Shown here piece after piece: positions 8,208-17,944 of a DNA stretch of 54,509 nucleotides. This DNA comes from Fundicoccus ignavus (GTDB lineage Bacteria; Bacillota; Bacilli; Lactobacillales; Aerococcaceae), in the NCBI RefSeq assembly GCF_009659375.1, contig NZ_WJQT01000018.1, forward strand, positions 1 to 54,509. The letters run 5' to 3'. The position numbers and the translations under genes were made by a program. The first letter of the stretch is position 1. Every line of letters starts with the position of its first letter. The notes below the pieces were generated by a model. That model was not told where the DNA came from. It worked only from the letters and a program-made list of their open reading frames with translations, and did not search any database.

Positions 8208-9980
8208 TTATTTATTTTGGAATTCTCTAATCACTTCTGTGAAACTTTCCCAATAATTATTAGCCTTAACAGTTCCCACACCATCTACTTCTAGAAATTC
8301 AACATAAGTTGTCGGTTGCTTATTCGCCATGTCAACTAAACTTTTATTGTTTAAGATAATATAAGAAGGCATACCAGCTTCTCGGGCTAACTCGTTTCGG
8401 TGCAAGCGCAAAGCTTCATATAGCTCAGGATCTTCTGCTGAAATAGTCACAAACACATTACGTTTTGAGTTGTTTCTTGCAGAGGCTTTTTGTTCCTTCA
8501 TCATTAGTGTAGCTTGACCTTTGAGTAATTCCTCAGACTTGTTGGTTACTTCTAACCCTTTATGTTGATTTAAGGCAAGATAATGATTGGCTAATAATAA
8601 CGAAATAACATTCTTGACGAATGTTTCGGATTGATGTTTCAGAAGGCCATAAGTCGATAACTCTTCGAAAGACCATTCCAACACCTTTTTATCCTTGCTT
8701 CCTCTGAGAACATTGGTCACCATCGTCATGCCAAAGCCATGTTTCATTCGGATGATACAGGACAGAACCATTTGAGCTTCACGCGTCACATCAATCGTCG
8801 TAAATTCACTTAAACAACTTGAACAGTTCATGCAATCTTGAGAGGTTACCTCACCGAAATAGTTCAGAATAAAGCGGCGAAGACAACGTGTATGATTTGC
8901 ATACTGAATCATTGTTTCGAGTCTAGGTATGCTACTTGGGTCTTGGCTATTCTCAATTAAGAATTTACTTGAAACAATATCTTGACGGCCAAAGAGGAGA
9001 ATCGCTTCAGATTCTAAGCCATCTCGCCCCGCACGACCGGCCTCTTGATAATAACCCTCCAAGTCGGTCGGCATATTATAGTGAATCACTTTCCGCACAT
9101 CGGTTTTGTCAATTCCCATTCCGAATGCATTGGTAGCCACCATTATTCTAACACGGTCATATATGAAATCATCTTGCGCCTTACCTCTAGCATCTGCAGA
9201 TAAACCAGCATGATATTTAGCTACAGAAAAATGGCGATTTTTCAAATGCTCATGAATTTGATCAACGTTTTTGCGTGTTTGCGCATAGATAATCACAGCT
9301 TCATCAGAATCGTCTAAATAAGCACGCAGTTCTGACATTTTATCAGAAGGTTCCTTTACGGTAAATTTGATGTTAGGTCGATCAAACGAATTAATAAAGA
9401 TCGAGGGTGTTTCAAGTGAAAGTTGGTCAACGATATCCTTACGCACCAACTCAGTCGCAGTTGCTGTGAAAGCAGCAATCGTAGGGCGCTGAGGCAGCGC
9501 GTCAATAAATTGACTAATTTGACGATAGCTTTGTCTAAAGTCATGTCCCCATTGTGACACACAGTGAGCTTCATCAACCGCGATCATTGATAATGAAAGT
9601 TGCGATAATTCTTCTAAGAAAAAAGAATTTTCTAAACGTTCAGGTGCCACATACAATAACTTCAAATCGCCACGTCTCAAACGATAACGAATTTCCGCAT
9701 ATTCTTGTTGGCTTAAAGATGAATTAATATATTCAGCTGCAATACCATGTTGTTTTAATGAGTCGATTTGGTCATGCATGAGAGAAATCAGGGGAGAAAT
9801 GACCAATGTTAAACCTGGCTTTAGCAAGGCAGGCAATTGATAACAGATTGACTTTCCGCCACCGGTCGGTAACACACCTAGTACGTCACGGTCATCCATT
9901 AACGCAGAAACAATATCAGCTTGTCCCGGACGAAAATCCCCATAGCCGAAATATTTTTCTAAAGCTTCAGTTAAAATCAA
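8208..9980 (-). CDS. recQ: ATP-dependent DNA helicase RecQ
   Basis: 3'-5' DNA helicase of 590 residues. The SF2 core shows Walker A GVLPTGGGKSICYQ (~35-48), DEAHCVSQWGHDFR (~136-149), and motifs V/VI ATNAFGMGIDKTDVRKV and QEAGRAGRDG. A RecQ zinc-binding region follows with Cys residues in HTRCLRR and CMNCSSC, then a winged helix and a C-terminal HRDC domain (~515-590). The start is TTG at 9978-9980, preceded on the minus strand by AAGGAGG at 7-nt spacing. A probable 6S RNA gene lies just upstream in the opposite orientation, as in Bacillus, where a 6S RNA neighbours a recQ homologue. Confidence 0.95.
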   Translation of the reverse strand: MILTEALEKYFGYGDFRPGQADIVSALMDDRDVLGVLPTGGGKSICYQLPALLKPGLTLVISPLISLMHDQIDSLKQHGIAAEYINSSLSQQEYAEIRYRLRRGDLKLLYVAPERLENSFFLEELSQLSLSMIAVDEAHCVSQWGHDFRQSYRQISQFIDALPQRPTIAAFTATATELVRKDIVDQLSLETPSIFINSFDRPNIKFTVKEPSDKMSELRAYLDDSDEAVIIYAQTRKNVDQIHEHLKNRHFSVAKYHAGLSADARGKAQDDFIYDRVRIMVATNAFGMGIDKTDVRKVIHYNMPTDLEGYYQEAGRAGRDGLESEAILLFGRQDIVSSKFLIENSQDPSSIPRLETMIQYANHTRCLRRFILNYFGEVTSQDCMNCSSCLSEFTTIDVTREAQMVLSCIIRMKHGFGMTMVTNVLRGSKDKKVLEWSFEELSTYGLLKHQSETFVKNVISLLLANHYLALNQHKGLEVTNKSEELLKGQATLMMKEQKASARNNSKRNVFVTISAEDPELYEALRLHRNELAREAGMPSYIILNNKSLVDMANKQPTTYVEFLEVDGVGTVKANNYWESFTEVIREFQNK

Positions 9981-10097
9981 AGCAGAACCTCCTTGTATAA
10001 TTACCCTAATATTCTATCAAATTCTCTGCCAAAATACGAACAGCAAAAATATCCGATTAGTTAACAATGAATTAATAATTGGGTGTTATATTATCAA

Positions 10098-10279
10098 TGG
10101 AGTTGAAAGAGCTCTGGTATTCTAGCAATCCATACGAACCACCACATAAATCGTATGTTAAATAACCTCTTTTTCAATCTACTAGTTATATATAATGAAT
10201 TCAGTCCAAGACGATTGCTAGTCTACTTAAAAACATCATGCCCTTAACAGCCCAAAAAGCGCATGGTGTTTTTTTTTGA
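10098..10279 (+). ncRNA. ssrS: probable 6S RNA (SsrS)
   Basis: A 360-bp gap between recQ and mgsA holds a transcript-like unit: a -10-like TATATT at 10087-10092, a closing stem CTAGCAATC (10122-10130) with GATTGCTAG (10213-10221), extended outward by GTA/TAC across a small internal loop, and a rod-like interior. At the 3' end is a strong terminator (10232-10241 with 10261-10270, then nine Ts). A small hairpin CATACGA/TCGTATG (10131-10157) lies on the 5' side. Size (~180 nt), shape and position beside recQ fit Firmicutes 6S RNA, which binds sigma-A RNA polymerase. No covariance search could be run; another structured sRNA remains possible. Confidence 0.5.
10232..10279 (+). terminator. terminator of the small RNA upstream of mgsA
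   Basis: AACATCATGC and GCATGGTGTT form a 10-bp stem (one G-T pair) around 19 nt, followed by a run of Ts. There is no protein gene upstream on this strand, which argues for a noncoding transcript. Confidence 0.8.
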
Positions 10280-10365
10280 ATATTTTGAAAGCCTATTCAT
10301 TTTTGATTGCGACTTTTTGTGAACTGTGGTTAGATAGAGATATCAATAAAAAACTGAGGTGACCC

Positions 10366-10788
10366 ATGAATATTGCGTTAATTGCACATGATAAGAAAAA
10401 AGATGACATCGTCAAGTTGGCGACAGCATATAAAGATGTTTTAGCAAAACACAGATTGTTTGCGACAGGGACTACGGGTGGTAGAATTATCGATGCTACT
10501 GGCTTAGATATTCATCGCTTTAAATCTGGACCATTAGGCGGAGATCAACAAATCGGTGCTTATATTTCAGATAATAAAATCGATATGGTTTGTTTCCTTC
10601 GCGATCCCTTAACACCGCAGGCTCATGAACCGGATATTTCTGCCTTATTACGCTTATGTGATGTCTATGAAATCCCGCTAGCGACCAATATGAGTTCGGC
10701 TGAGATGTTATTAAGAGGACTCGATGCTGGCTTTTTAGACTGGCGCAATGTAGCTAAAGAAAGTGATCGAGATGAATTAAATTTTTAA
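10366..10788 (+). CDS. mgsA: methylglyoxal synthase
   Basis: Converts dihydroxyacetone phosphate to methylglyoxal and phosphate, a bypass when triose phosphates build up. At 140 residues it is the normal length. The phosphate-binding region ATGTTGGRI, the catalytic-Asp segment [32 protein letters not shown] sequence and the closing [14 protein letters not shown] are all conserved. ATG 10366 is preceded by TGAGGTGA. It is monocistronic, between the small RNA and clpB. It acts on the same DHAP pool as the glp genes 13 kb downstream. Confidence 0.95.
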   Translation: MNIALIAHDKKKDDIVKLATAYKDVLAKHRLFATGTTGGRIIDATGLDIHRFKSGPLGGDQQIGAYISDNKIDMVCFLRDPLTPQAHEPDISALLRLCDVYEIPLATNMSSAEMLLRGLDAGFLDWRNVAKESDRDELNF

Positions 10789-10798
10789 CTTTCGATTT

Positions 10799-10834
10799 TA
10801 AAACCTTATTTTGAAAAAAAGTAAGGTTTTCTTA
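10799..10834 (+). terminator. terminator after mgsA
   Basis: AAAACCTTA / TAAGGTTTT stem around an A-rich loop, followed by a short T-rich tail. Confidence 0.75.
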
Positions 10835-10845
10835 ATAATTATTCA

Positions 10846-10934
10846 TTGACCTTTTCTGACCAAGGGTATATAATTTAATTAAGCTCATGAATCGAGCTAT
10901 TATTTCGGGTGAAATTAATTGACCTTTTTTGACT
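10846..10934 (+). promoter_or_regulatory. clpB promoter with two CtsR operators
   Basis: A sigma-A promoter TTGACC (10846-10851), 17-nt spacer, TATAAT (10869-10874) is overlapped by a CtsR box: the minus strand of 10846-10862 reads GGTCAGA-AAA-GGTCAA. A second box at 10919-10934 reads AGTCAAA-AAA-GGTCAA on the minus strand and lies in the 5' leader. Both fit the CtsR heptad repeat (A/G)GTCAAA-NAN-(A/G)GTCAAA. Heat or protein stress should relieve repression. Confidence 0.85.
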
Positions 10935-10968
10935 AAAAGAAGAACAAAAAATGAAAGGTTGTGAAATA

Positions 10969-13569
10969 ATGATAGATAAATTTACGACAACAATGCAAAG
11001 TGCGATAGCTGAAGCGCAGCAGATTGCAGTGACGCGACAACATCAACAGATTGATATTCCACATTTGTGGCATGTTTTTCTGCAGCCTGACCATTTTGCT
11101 TATCAATTATACGATGAACTAAATGTACCAATTGATAATTTTAAGCAACTGATTGAAAAAGAAATTGATGTATTACCTTCAGTGTCTGGCGGTAATGTAC
11201 AATACGGACAACAGTTTAGCCAAAGATTCCAACAATTATTGGCAGCGGCTAATAAAATAGCACAACAATATCAAGACGAATACTTGGCAACCGAAGTGTT
11301 TATGTTAGCTTTATTTGATCAAAAAAATAATCCGTTAACGAAATTTTTAGTCGACAATGGACTAAATCGCAAACAATTAGAAGATAGAATTAATGATTTG
11401 AGAGGAGGCGAGCGTGTGACATCAGCAAATCAAGAAGAAACTTATGAATCACTAGCCAAATATGCAACGAATTTAAACGAAGCAGTTAAACAAAATAAAT
11501 TAGATCCAGTGATTGGTCGAGATGAAGAAATTCGAGATGTTGTTCGTATTCTGTCACGTAAATCAAAAAACAATCCGGTATTAATTGGTGAACCTGGGGT
11601 TGGTAAAACTGCCATCGTAGAAGGTTTAGCTCACCGTATTGTACGTAAAGATGTGCCAGATAATTTAAAAGATAAAGAAATTTATAGTTTAGATATGGGG
11701 GCCTTAATTGCAGGTGCTAAATATCGTGGTGAATTTGAAGAACGGTTGAAAGCAGTATTGAAAGAAGTAAAACAATCAGAAGGACGTATTCTGCTCTTTA
11801 TTGATGAAATTCATACGATTGTTGGTGCTGGTAAAACAGAAGGTTCAATGGATGCCGGAAATATTCTGAAACCTATGTTAGCCCGTGGTGAATTGCACTG
11901 TATTGGGGCAACTACTTTAGATGAGTACCGTGAGAACATTGAAAAAGACAAGGCGCTAGAAAGACGATTCCAAAGAGTCATTGTTCAAGAGCCAACGGTT
12001 GAAGATACAATTAGTATCTTACGTGGTTTGAAAGAACGTTATGAAATTCATCATGGGGTAAATATTCATGATAATGCCTTAGTTGCAGCCGCCACTCTTT
12101 CTGACCGTTATATTACAGATAGATTTTTACCGGATAAAGCTATTGACTTGGTGGATGAGGCTTGTGCGACAATTCGTGTCGAAATGAACTCAATGCCGAC
12201 AGAAATGGATACTGTAACCCGTCGTTTAATGCAGTTAGAAATTGAAGAAGCTGCTTTGAAAAAAGAAAGTGACGATGCTAGCCGTAAACGATTAGAATTA
12301 ATTCAAGAGGAATTAGCTGAACTTAGAGAAGAAGCCAATGCGTTGAAACTTCGTTGGGAAGTTGAAAAAGAAGCGATGAATGAAATTCGTGATAAACGTC
12401 AAGCTTTGGATGATGCGCGTCGAGCGTTAGAAGAAGCTGAAACAGATTACGACTTAGAGAAAGCAGCTGAATTACGACATGGACGCATTCCAGCATTAGA
12501 AAAAGAATTAAAAGAATTAGAAGAAACAGAAGCGAATAATGACGCGGTGCGTTTAACACAAGAAAGTGTGACAGATGAAGAAATTGCACGTGTGGTAGGG
12601 CGATTAACAGGTATTCCAGTGACGCGTCTAGTTGAAGGTGAACGTGAAAAATTATTACGTTTAGATGAAACGCTCCATCAACGAGTAGTAGGGCAAGATG
12701 AAGCAGTGGAAAAAGTTACTGAAGCTGTTTTACGTTCTAGAGCAGGCTTGCAGAATCCGAATCGTCCAATAGGTTCTTTCCTATTCTTAGGTCCTACGGG
12801 TGTAGGTAAAACGGAATTAGCTAAATCTTTAGCTGAAGTACTGTTTGACGATGAACATCACATGGTACGACTTGATATGTCTGAGTACATGGAGAAGCAT
12901 AATGTGTCTCGATTAATTGGGGCGCCTCCAGGATATATTGGCTATGAAGAGGGTGGGCAATTAACAGAAGCTGTTCGTCGCAATCCATACTCAATTGTTT
13001 TACTTGATGAAATCGAGAAGGCTCATCCGGATGTGTTCAATGTCCTGTTACAAGTATTGGATGATGGACGCCTAACAGATTCTAAAGGTCGTATAGTTGA
13101 CTTCAAGAATACTGTCTTGATTATGACAAGTAACATCGGCTCGCATCTATTATTAGAGGGGGTTAATGATGAAGGTCATATTGAGGAAAGCACTCAACAA
13201 CAAGTTAGAACACTATTGAAGCAACACTTTAAACCAGAGTTTTTAAACAGAATTGATGATATCGTGATGTTTACTCCGTTGTCTCGTCAGCATATGAGCC
13301 AAATCGTATACAAAATGTTAGCTCAATTACAAACTCGACTCAGCTATCAAGATATCGAATTGAAATTAGAACAAGAAGCTGCCGAATGGTTAGCTGAAAA
13401 TGGTTATGATCCAGTTTATGGGGCAAGACCCTTGATGCGCTTTATCACTAAAGAGGTGGAAACACCATTAGCTAAACTAATTATCCAAGGCAAAATCATG
13501 CCTAACTCAATCGTTGATGTTCAATTAAGTGATGGACAACTTAAATTTGAAGCTACACCAAATGAATAG
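10969..13569 (+). CDS. clpB: ATP-dependent chaperone ClpB
   Basis: Hexameric disaggregase that works with DnaK. It has an N-domain (1-145), a first AAA domain with [13 protein letters not shown] and [12 protein letters not shown], the coiled-coil middle domain (~400-520, rich in E/K/R/L) that marks ClpB rather than ClpC/ClpE, a second AAA domain with [16 protein letters not shown] and [12 protein letters not shown], and a D2-small domain ending near 866. ATG 10969 ([10 protein letters not shown]) is chosen over ATG 10951 because AAGG lies 10 nt before it and family N-termini begin there. The two CtsR operators upstream show it is in the CtsR regulon, although no ctsR lies in this window. Confidence 0.95.
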   Translation: MIDKFTTTMQSAIAEAQQIAVTRQHQQIDIPHLWHVFLQPDHFAYQLYDELNVPIDNFKQLIEKEIDVLPSVSGGNVQYGQQFSQRFQQLLAAANKIAQQYQDEYLATEVFMLALFDQKNNPLTKFLVDNGLNRKQLEDRINDLRGGERVTSANQEETYESLAKYATNLNEAVKQNKLDPVIGRDEEIRDVVRILSRKSKNNPVLIGEPGVGKTAIVEGLAHRIVRKDVPDNLKDKEIYSLDMGALIAGAKYRGEFEERLKAVLKEVKQSEGRILLFIDEIHTIVGAGKTEGSMDAGNILKPMLARGELHCIGATTLDEYRENIEKDKALERRFQRVIVQEPTVEDTISILRGLKERYEIHHGVNIHDNALVAAATLSDRYITDRFLPDKAIDLVDEACATIRVEMNSMPTEMDTVTRRLMQLEIEEAALKKESDDASRKRLELIQEELAELREEANALKLRWEVEKEAMNEIRDKRQALDDARRALEEAETDYDLEKAAELRHGRIPALEKELKELEETEANNDAVRLTQESVTDEEIARVVGRLTGIPVTRLVEGEREKLLRLDETLHQRVVGQDEAVEKVTEAVLRSRAGLQNPNRPIGSFLFLGPTGVGKTELAKSLAEVLFDDEHHMVRLDMSEYMEKHNVSRLIGAPPGYIGYEEGGQLTEAVRRNPYSIVLLDEIEKAHPDVFNVLLQVLDDGRLTDSKGRIVDFKNTVLIMTSNIGSHLLLEGVNDEGHIEESTQQQVRTLLKQHFKPEFLNRIDDIVMFTPLSRQHMSQIVYKMLAQLQTRLSYQDIELKLEQEAAEWLAENGYDPVYGARPLMRFITKEVETPLAKLIIQGKIMPNSIVDVQLSDGQLKFEATPNE

Positions 13570-13581
13570 TATTAAAATAGG

Positions 13582-13611
13582 CAGAGAATCTTATGGTTCT
13601 CTGTTTTTTTA
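13582..13611 (+). terminator. terminator after clpB
   Basis: CAGAGAA / TTCTCTG stem around an 8-nt loop, followed by seven Ts. Confidence 0.85.
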
Positions 13612-13732
13612 TTTATATAGGCCGACTCCGTTGTTTTCTGATGTTATTGGGGTTTAGAAGGTTTAAATAGATTAACCAAATAGTTGGAATTACTTACTCA
13701 AATCTAAAGCTATTAACTCTTCACAGGACAAA

Positions 13733-13761
13733 AGCCATCAATATGATGGCTCAATTTTTTT
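13733..13761 (+). terminator. orphan terminator upstream of the AI-2E transporters
   Basis: GCCATC-AATAT-GATGGC stem followed by C-AA and seven Ts. It lies 130 bp after the clpB terminator with no ORF between, so it either ends a short untranslated transcript or backs up the clpB terminator. Confidence 0.6.
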
Positions 13762-13836
13762 ATGGATATAAAATTATCTCTACTAGGTTATTTAATTACT
13801 TTGTGGTATATTTTATTACATGTATGGAGGTGTAAA

Positions 13837-14964
13837 ATGAGAAAATTAGATAAATTAATCATAAAATATATATTGTTTATAGCAGTCGTCATTTTAGTTG
13901 TATTCAATTATGAACAAGTATTTGGATATGCTCAGACCATACTGAAGATTTTATCACCTATAATAATTGGTGTAGTCATGGCTTATGTGTTAAATATTCT
14001 GATGGTGAGATTTGAAAAGATTTGGTTTCCGCAATCAACTTCGAAATGGGCAATTAAATCAAGAAGACCGATCAGTATTCTATTCGCTATCTTAACGATT
14101 ATTCTAGTATTATTAATTGTATTAGGTTTAGTTATTCCACAAGTTTTAAGCGTATTGACAACTTTAATCGAAGCCATTCCTAAAGCGTTTAATCAGATTC
14201 AAGAATGGTTTACTAATTCTGAACAAAGATTTCCTGAATTAGCCATTATTTTAAATCGCTTTGAACTGAATTGGGGACAAATTGTACAAGACACAGTTGC
14301 CTTTATTAATGGCTTGACAACACGCATTGTAGAAACCACAATTGCTACGGCCGGCTCGATAGCATCCGTTATTATCAACTTAGTCTTATCTTTAATTGTC
14401 TCAATCTATATCTTGTCATCTAAGGAATCATTACTCCGTCAAGGTAATCGTGTCTTGAAAGCTTATTTACCAGAGAAACGTTATCAAAGAACCCGTTACG
14501 TCTTGTCTGTTTTAGATGAATCATTTAGCCATTTTATAACGGGAGAAGTTTTGGAAGCATTTATTCTTGGGATGATGGTTGCGATTGGTATGTGGATTTT
14601 CCGTTTCCCTTATGCAACGATGATTGGAGCGTTGACAGGTGTAATGGCTTTAATCCCAATGTTAGGTGCTTGGATTTCAGGCGTGATTGGTTTTGTTCTA
14701 ATTACCGTTCAGTCACCTATTCAAGGTTTTGCTTTCTTATTATTTATTGTTATTATCCAACAATTGGAAGGGAATATTATTTACCCTAAAATTGTTGGAG
14801 ATAAAATAGGTTTACCTGGTATGTGGGTATTAATAGCAGTGACACTTGGCGCAGGATTTGCGGGTATACCAGGTATGTTAGTCAGCGTACCGTTGGCTTC
14901 AGCAATCTATAAATTGCTTAAACTCGATGTGAAACATCGTGAAGAAGTTCAACAATTAAATTAA
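13837..14964 (+). CDS. AI-2E family transporter, copy 1
   Basis: Polytopic membrane protein of 375 residues from the AI-2E/UPF0118 family (YdbI/PerM/TqsA type). It has two N-terminal membrane segments, a soluble stretch (~120-190), then a cluster of segments with the family hallmark FITGEVLEAFILGMMVAIGMW and the closing NIIYPKIVGDKIGLPGMW...GIPGMLVSVPLAS. Family members export small molecules or run Na+/H+ exchange; AI-2 transport cannot be assumed. ATG 13837 with TGGAGG 8 nt before is preferred over the in-frame upstream ATG 13762, which would add a 25-residue leader and has no ribosome-binding site. It forms a tandem pair with the next gene, 35 bp away. Confidence 0.9.
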   Translation: MRKLDKLIIKYILFIAVVILVVFNYEQVFGYAQTILKILSPIIIGVVMAYVLNILMVRFEKIWFPQSTSKWAIKSRRPISILFAILTIILVLLIVLGLVIPQVLSVLTTLIEAIPKAFNQIQEWFTNSEQRFPELAIILNRFELNWGQIVQDTVAFINGLTTRIVETTIATAGSIASVIINLVLSLIVSIYILSSKESLLRQGNRVLKAYLPEKRYQRTRYVLSVLDESFSHFITGEVLEAFILGMMVAIGMWIFRFPYATMIGALTGVMALIPMLGAWISGVIGFVLITVQSPIQGFAFLLFIVIIQQLEGNIIYPKIVGDKIGLPGMWVLIAVTLGAGFAGIPGMLVSVPLASAIYKLLKLDVKHREEVQQLN

Positions 14965-14999
14965 ACGATTCGGAATCGAGAAGTGTTGGAGGTGTTTGG

Positions 15000-16205
15000 G
15001 TGCAAAAATTAGATAAATTACTGATTAAATATATATTATTCATCGCAGTAGTGGTGTTATTTGTATTGAAATATGAAGAAGTATTTAGCTGGCTTGGAAT
15101 TTTATGGTTAATTATTTCACCAGTTGTCATAGGTGCTGCCATCGCATATGTTCTAAATATTTTGATGGTTAAATTTGAACGTTGGTATTTCCCAAATGTT
15201 CAGAATGTTTTTGTCAAAAAATCTAGACGTCCGATTAGTATTCTATTATCGATGCTAGTCATTTTATTAGTGATCTTTCTTGTGTTTGGTTTAGTTGTGC
15301 CTCAAGTTGTCACTGTTGTTGCAACTGTTATCGAGAATATTCCAGCAATGTTTGCTGGGATACAAGAATGGTCAACAGACTACGAACGTTTATTCCCTGA
15401 AGCAGCTGCTCTAATGGATCAATTTGATATTGACTGGGCAGCAACAGTCAAAAATGCGGTATCTTTCGTAAATAACTTAACCACGAGTATACTCGAAACA
15501 ACATTATCTACGGTTGGTTCAGTCGCGAGTATTATCATTAACTTAGTGCTGTCAATTATTGTTTCAATTTATATGCTGATGTCTAAAGAAAAACTGGCAC
15601 ATCAATTTGATCGTATGATTAAAGTATACTTAAAGCCACGTCAATATGAGAAATTCCAATATGTGGTCAGCCAATTTGATGAGTCGTTTCGTAATTACAT
15701 TACGGGCGTCGTCGCGGAAGCTTTTATCTTAGGAGCTATGGTAACGATTGGTATGTGGATTTTCCGATTCCCTTACGCCGCAATGATCGGTGCCTTAACA
15801 GGTTTCTTTGCGATTATTCCAATGCTAGGTGCTTACTTCTCAGCGGTTATAGGAGCATTATTAATTGCGGTAGAATCTCCCTTACAAGCTTTAGTCTTTT
15901 TAGGGTTTATTGTCGTAGTTCAGCAAATTGAGAACAATATCATTTATCCAAAAGTTGTAGGGGGTTCAATTGGACTTCCAGGTCTATTCGTATTAGTCGC
16001 CGTCACAATTGGTGGAGGTTTAATGGGAATTCCAGGGATGATTATTTCTGTACCTTTAGCTTCAGCCCTTTATAAGTTACTTAAAAATGACGTTAAACAA
16101 CGGGAGAAAGCGAAAAGTTTTCAAACAGATAAAACCGATCAAACGGGGGATTTAGAATATATTAAACAGTATATTAAAGACTTCAAAGACCAAAATATGA
16201 CCTAA
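15000..16205 (+). CDS. AI-2E family transporter, copy 2
   Basis: Paralogue of the preceding gene with the same topology and long identical runs (KLDKL.IKYILFIAVV, AYVLNILMV, SRRPISIL). It has 401 residues and a longer hydrophilic, Asp/Lys/Gln-rich C-terminal tail (~365-401). The start is GTG 15000 after TTGGAGG. The arrangement and 35-bp gap indicate a tandem duplication transcribed as one unit and ended by the terminator at 16219-16264. The diverged tails suggest the copies are not redundant. Confidence 0.9.
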   Translation: MQKLDKLLIKYILFIAVVVLFVLKYEEVFSWLGILWLIISPVVIGAAIAYVLNILMVKFERWYFPNVQNVFVKKSRRPISILLSMLVILLVIFLVFGLVVPQVVTVVATVIENIPAMFAGIQEWSTDYERLFPEAAALMDQFDIDWAATVKNAVSFVNNLTTSILETTLSTVGSVASIIINLVLSIIVSIYMLMSKEKLAHQFDRMIKVYLKPRQYEKFQYVVSQFDESFRNYITGVVAEAFILGAMVTIGMWIFRFPYAAMIGALTGFFAIIPMLGAYFSAVIGALLIAVESPLQALVFLGFIVVVQQIENNIIYPKVVGGSIGLPGLFVLVAVTIGGGLMGIPGMIISVPLASALYKLLKNDVKQREKAKSFQTDKTDQTGDLEYIKQYIKDFKDQNMT

Positions 16206-16218
16206 TATCATTAAACTT

Positions 16219-16264
16219 AACACACTATTACTTGGTTTTATACTGGGAGTGGTGTGTTTTTCTT
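16219..16264 (+). terminator. terminator after the AI-2E pair
   Basis: AACACACT pairs with AGTGGTGTGTT (one bulge) around a ~20-nt loop, followed by five Ts. Confidence 0.7.
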
Positions 16265-16318
16265 TTGGTTTAAACTTTAAGAATGTTATAATAAGATTAA
16301 GAAAGGGGGACGAGTTAA

Positions 16319-16915
16319 ATGTGGATCTTGCTACTAATCGGTGTAGCTTTATTATCAATGGCTTTGTTTTTAAACCCAAAGCTATTTTATATTACAGCTT
16401 CAATCATTAGTTTCGGTGTTTATTTCGGCGTACCGCAAATTGATGTGAGTATCTTTTTAGTATTCTTACTTGGCATTAGCCTACTTATTGTTGAGTTGTA
16501 TGTGCCAGATTTCGGTGTAATTGGAATTATTGGTTTTCTAGCGATGGTATTGTCGATTTACTTAAAGACTGGTGACTTCACACAATTAGTCTATCTAGTG
16601 CTTGGATCAATAGCTGTAGCTTTTATTGTCATTGTCTATTTCTTAAAGAGCGGGAAGGACTTAAATATCAGCCCTGGCTTCGTGCTTAATGAAGCGATGT
16701 CTAATGAAAAAGGCTATTCAAGTGAAAAAGACTATAGTTTCTTAGTGAATACAAACGGACTTGTGATTTCTGATTTAAGACCAGTCGGACGAGCGAAGTT
16801 CGGTGAGGACACCTACGAGGTAATTAGTACTGCTGAAATGATTTCAAGTGGAGAATTGGTAACAGTTGTTCGTGTACAAGGCGCGAAAGTTTATGTCAAG
16901 AGAGAAGGAGCTTAG
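16319..16915 (+). CDS. NfeD-like membrane protein
   Basis: 198 residues: four hydrophobic segments (~2-20, 24-40, 45-62, 65-112) carrying [15 protein letters not shown], then a cytosolic OB-fold domain (~140-196, [20 protein letters not shown]...[12 protein letters not shown]) typical of NfeD. The ClpP-like protease domain of long NfeD proteins is absent. The gene directly precedes floA with one base between them, matching the widespread nfeD-flotillin pairing (yqeZ-floA in Bacillus), in which NfeD assists flotillin membrane microdomains. The start follows AAGGGGGA. Confidence 0.9.
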   Translation: MWILLLIGVALLSMALFLNPKLFYITASIISFGVYFGVPQIDVSIFLVFLLGISLLIVELYVPDFGVIGIIGFLAMVLSIYLKTGDFTQLVYLVLGSIAVAFIVIVYFLKSGKDLNISPGFVLNEAMSNEKGYSSEKDYSFLVNTNGLVISDLRPVGRAKFGEDTYEVISTAEMISSGELVTVVRVQGAKVYVKREGA

Positions 16916-16916
16916 C

Positions 16917-17942
16917 ATGTTTGAATTATTTGATAATAACCCTTATAACAATACTGACACGTCAGTTTTTGCGTTAGTATTTGTGTTAGTCATTGCAATT
17001 ATTTTAATTGCATTATTTTTTAGATTTGTTCCAGTTGGTTTATGGATTACAGCCTATTTCTCGGGAGCAAAAGTAAGTATTGGTAACTTGGTCGGTATGA
17101 GACTTAGAAGAGTTACGCCATCTGATATTGTTAACCCATTAATTAAAGCAACAAAAGCTGGGATTACAATTAATACAGATCAATTAGAAGCTCACTACTT
17201 AGCAGGTGGGAATGTTAACTTAGTTGTAGATGCATTAATTGCCGCACAAAGAGCGAACATCGATTTGGAATTTGAACAAGCTGCGGCCATTGATTTAGCT
17301 GGACGTGACGTTTTCGAAGCGGTACAAGTATCCGTTAACCCCAAAGTAATTGAAACGCCAATTGTTGCAGCTGTTGCAATGAATGGTATTGAAATTAAAG
17401 CCAAAGCTAAAGTGACTGTACGTGCCAATATTGAACGACTTGTTGGGGGTGCAGGTGAAGAAACAATTATCGCCCGTGTAGGTGAAGGGATTGTAACGAC
17501 TGTTGGTAGTTCTAAATATCACTCAGACGTGTTGGAAAATCCGGATTCAATTTCTCAAACGATTTTACGTAAAGGTCTTGATTCAGGAACAGCATTTGAA
17601 ATTCTATCCATTGATATTGCCGACATTGATGTAGGCCGTAACATTGGTGCGAAATTACAAGCGGATCAAGCGATGGCCGATAAGAAAATCGCGCAAGCAA
17701 AAGCTGAAGAACGTCGTGCTTTTGCCGTTGCTCAAGAGCAAGAAATGGTGGCAGAAGTTCAGAAAATGCGTGCTAAAGTTGTGGAAGCAGAAGCTGAAGT
17801 ACCATTAGCAATGGCAGAAGCCTTCCGTAAAGGTAATTTAGGTGTAATGGACTATTACAAGATGCAGAATGTTCAATCGGATACTGCAATGAGAGATTCA
17901 ATTGCTAGGGAGAATCCAACTGATAACGAAACAGGTGAATAA
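16917..17942 (+). CDS. floA: flotillin-like protein FloA
   Basis: Membrane-microdomain scaffold of 341 residues. It has a hydrophobic N-terminal hairpin (~20-45, [18 protein letters not shown]), the conserved start of the soluble part [31 protein letters not shown] sequence, a PHB/SPFH-like region (~90-250) and a C-terminal Ala/Glu-rich coiled coil (~255-320) with [22 protein letters not shown] 16917 with AAGGAG 8 nt upstream is chosen; a longer frame from 16866 would overlap nfeD and add a non-family N-terminus. It is cotranscribed with nfeD and the following gene. Confidence 0.95.
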   Translation: MFELFDNNPYNNTDTSVFALVFVLVIAIILIALFFRFVPVGLWITAYFSGAKVSIGNLVGMRLRRVTPSDIVNPLIKATKAGITINTDQLEAHYLAGGNVNLVVDALIAAQRANIDLEFEQAAAIDLAGRDVFEAVQVSVNPKVIETPIVAAVAMNGIEIKAKAKVTVRANIERLVGGAGEETIIARVGEGIVTTVGSSKYHSDVLENPDSISQTILRKGLDSGTAFEILSIDIADIDVGRNIGAKLQADQAMADKKIAQAKAEERRAFAVAQEQEMVAEVQKMRAKVVEAEAEVPLAMAEAFRKGNLGVMDYYKMQNVQSDTAMRDSIARENPTDNETGE

Positions 17943-17944
17943 TT

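Noticed and set aside
13837..16205. AI-2 quorum-sensing export
   Set aside because: The family name is historical; no luxS or AI-2 uptake genes are present, and members have other substrates.
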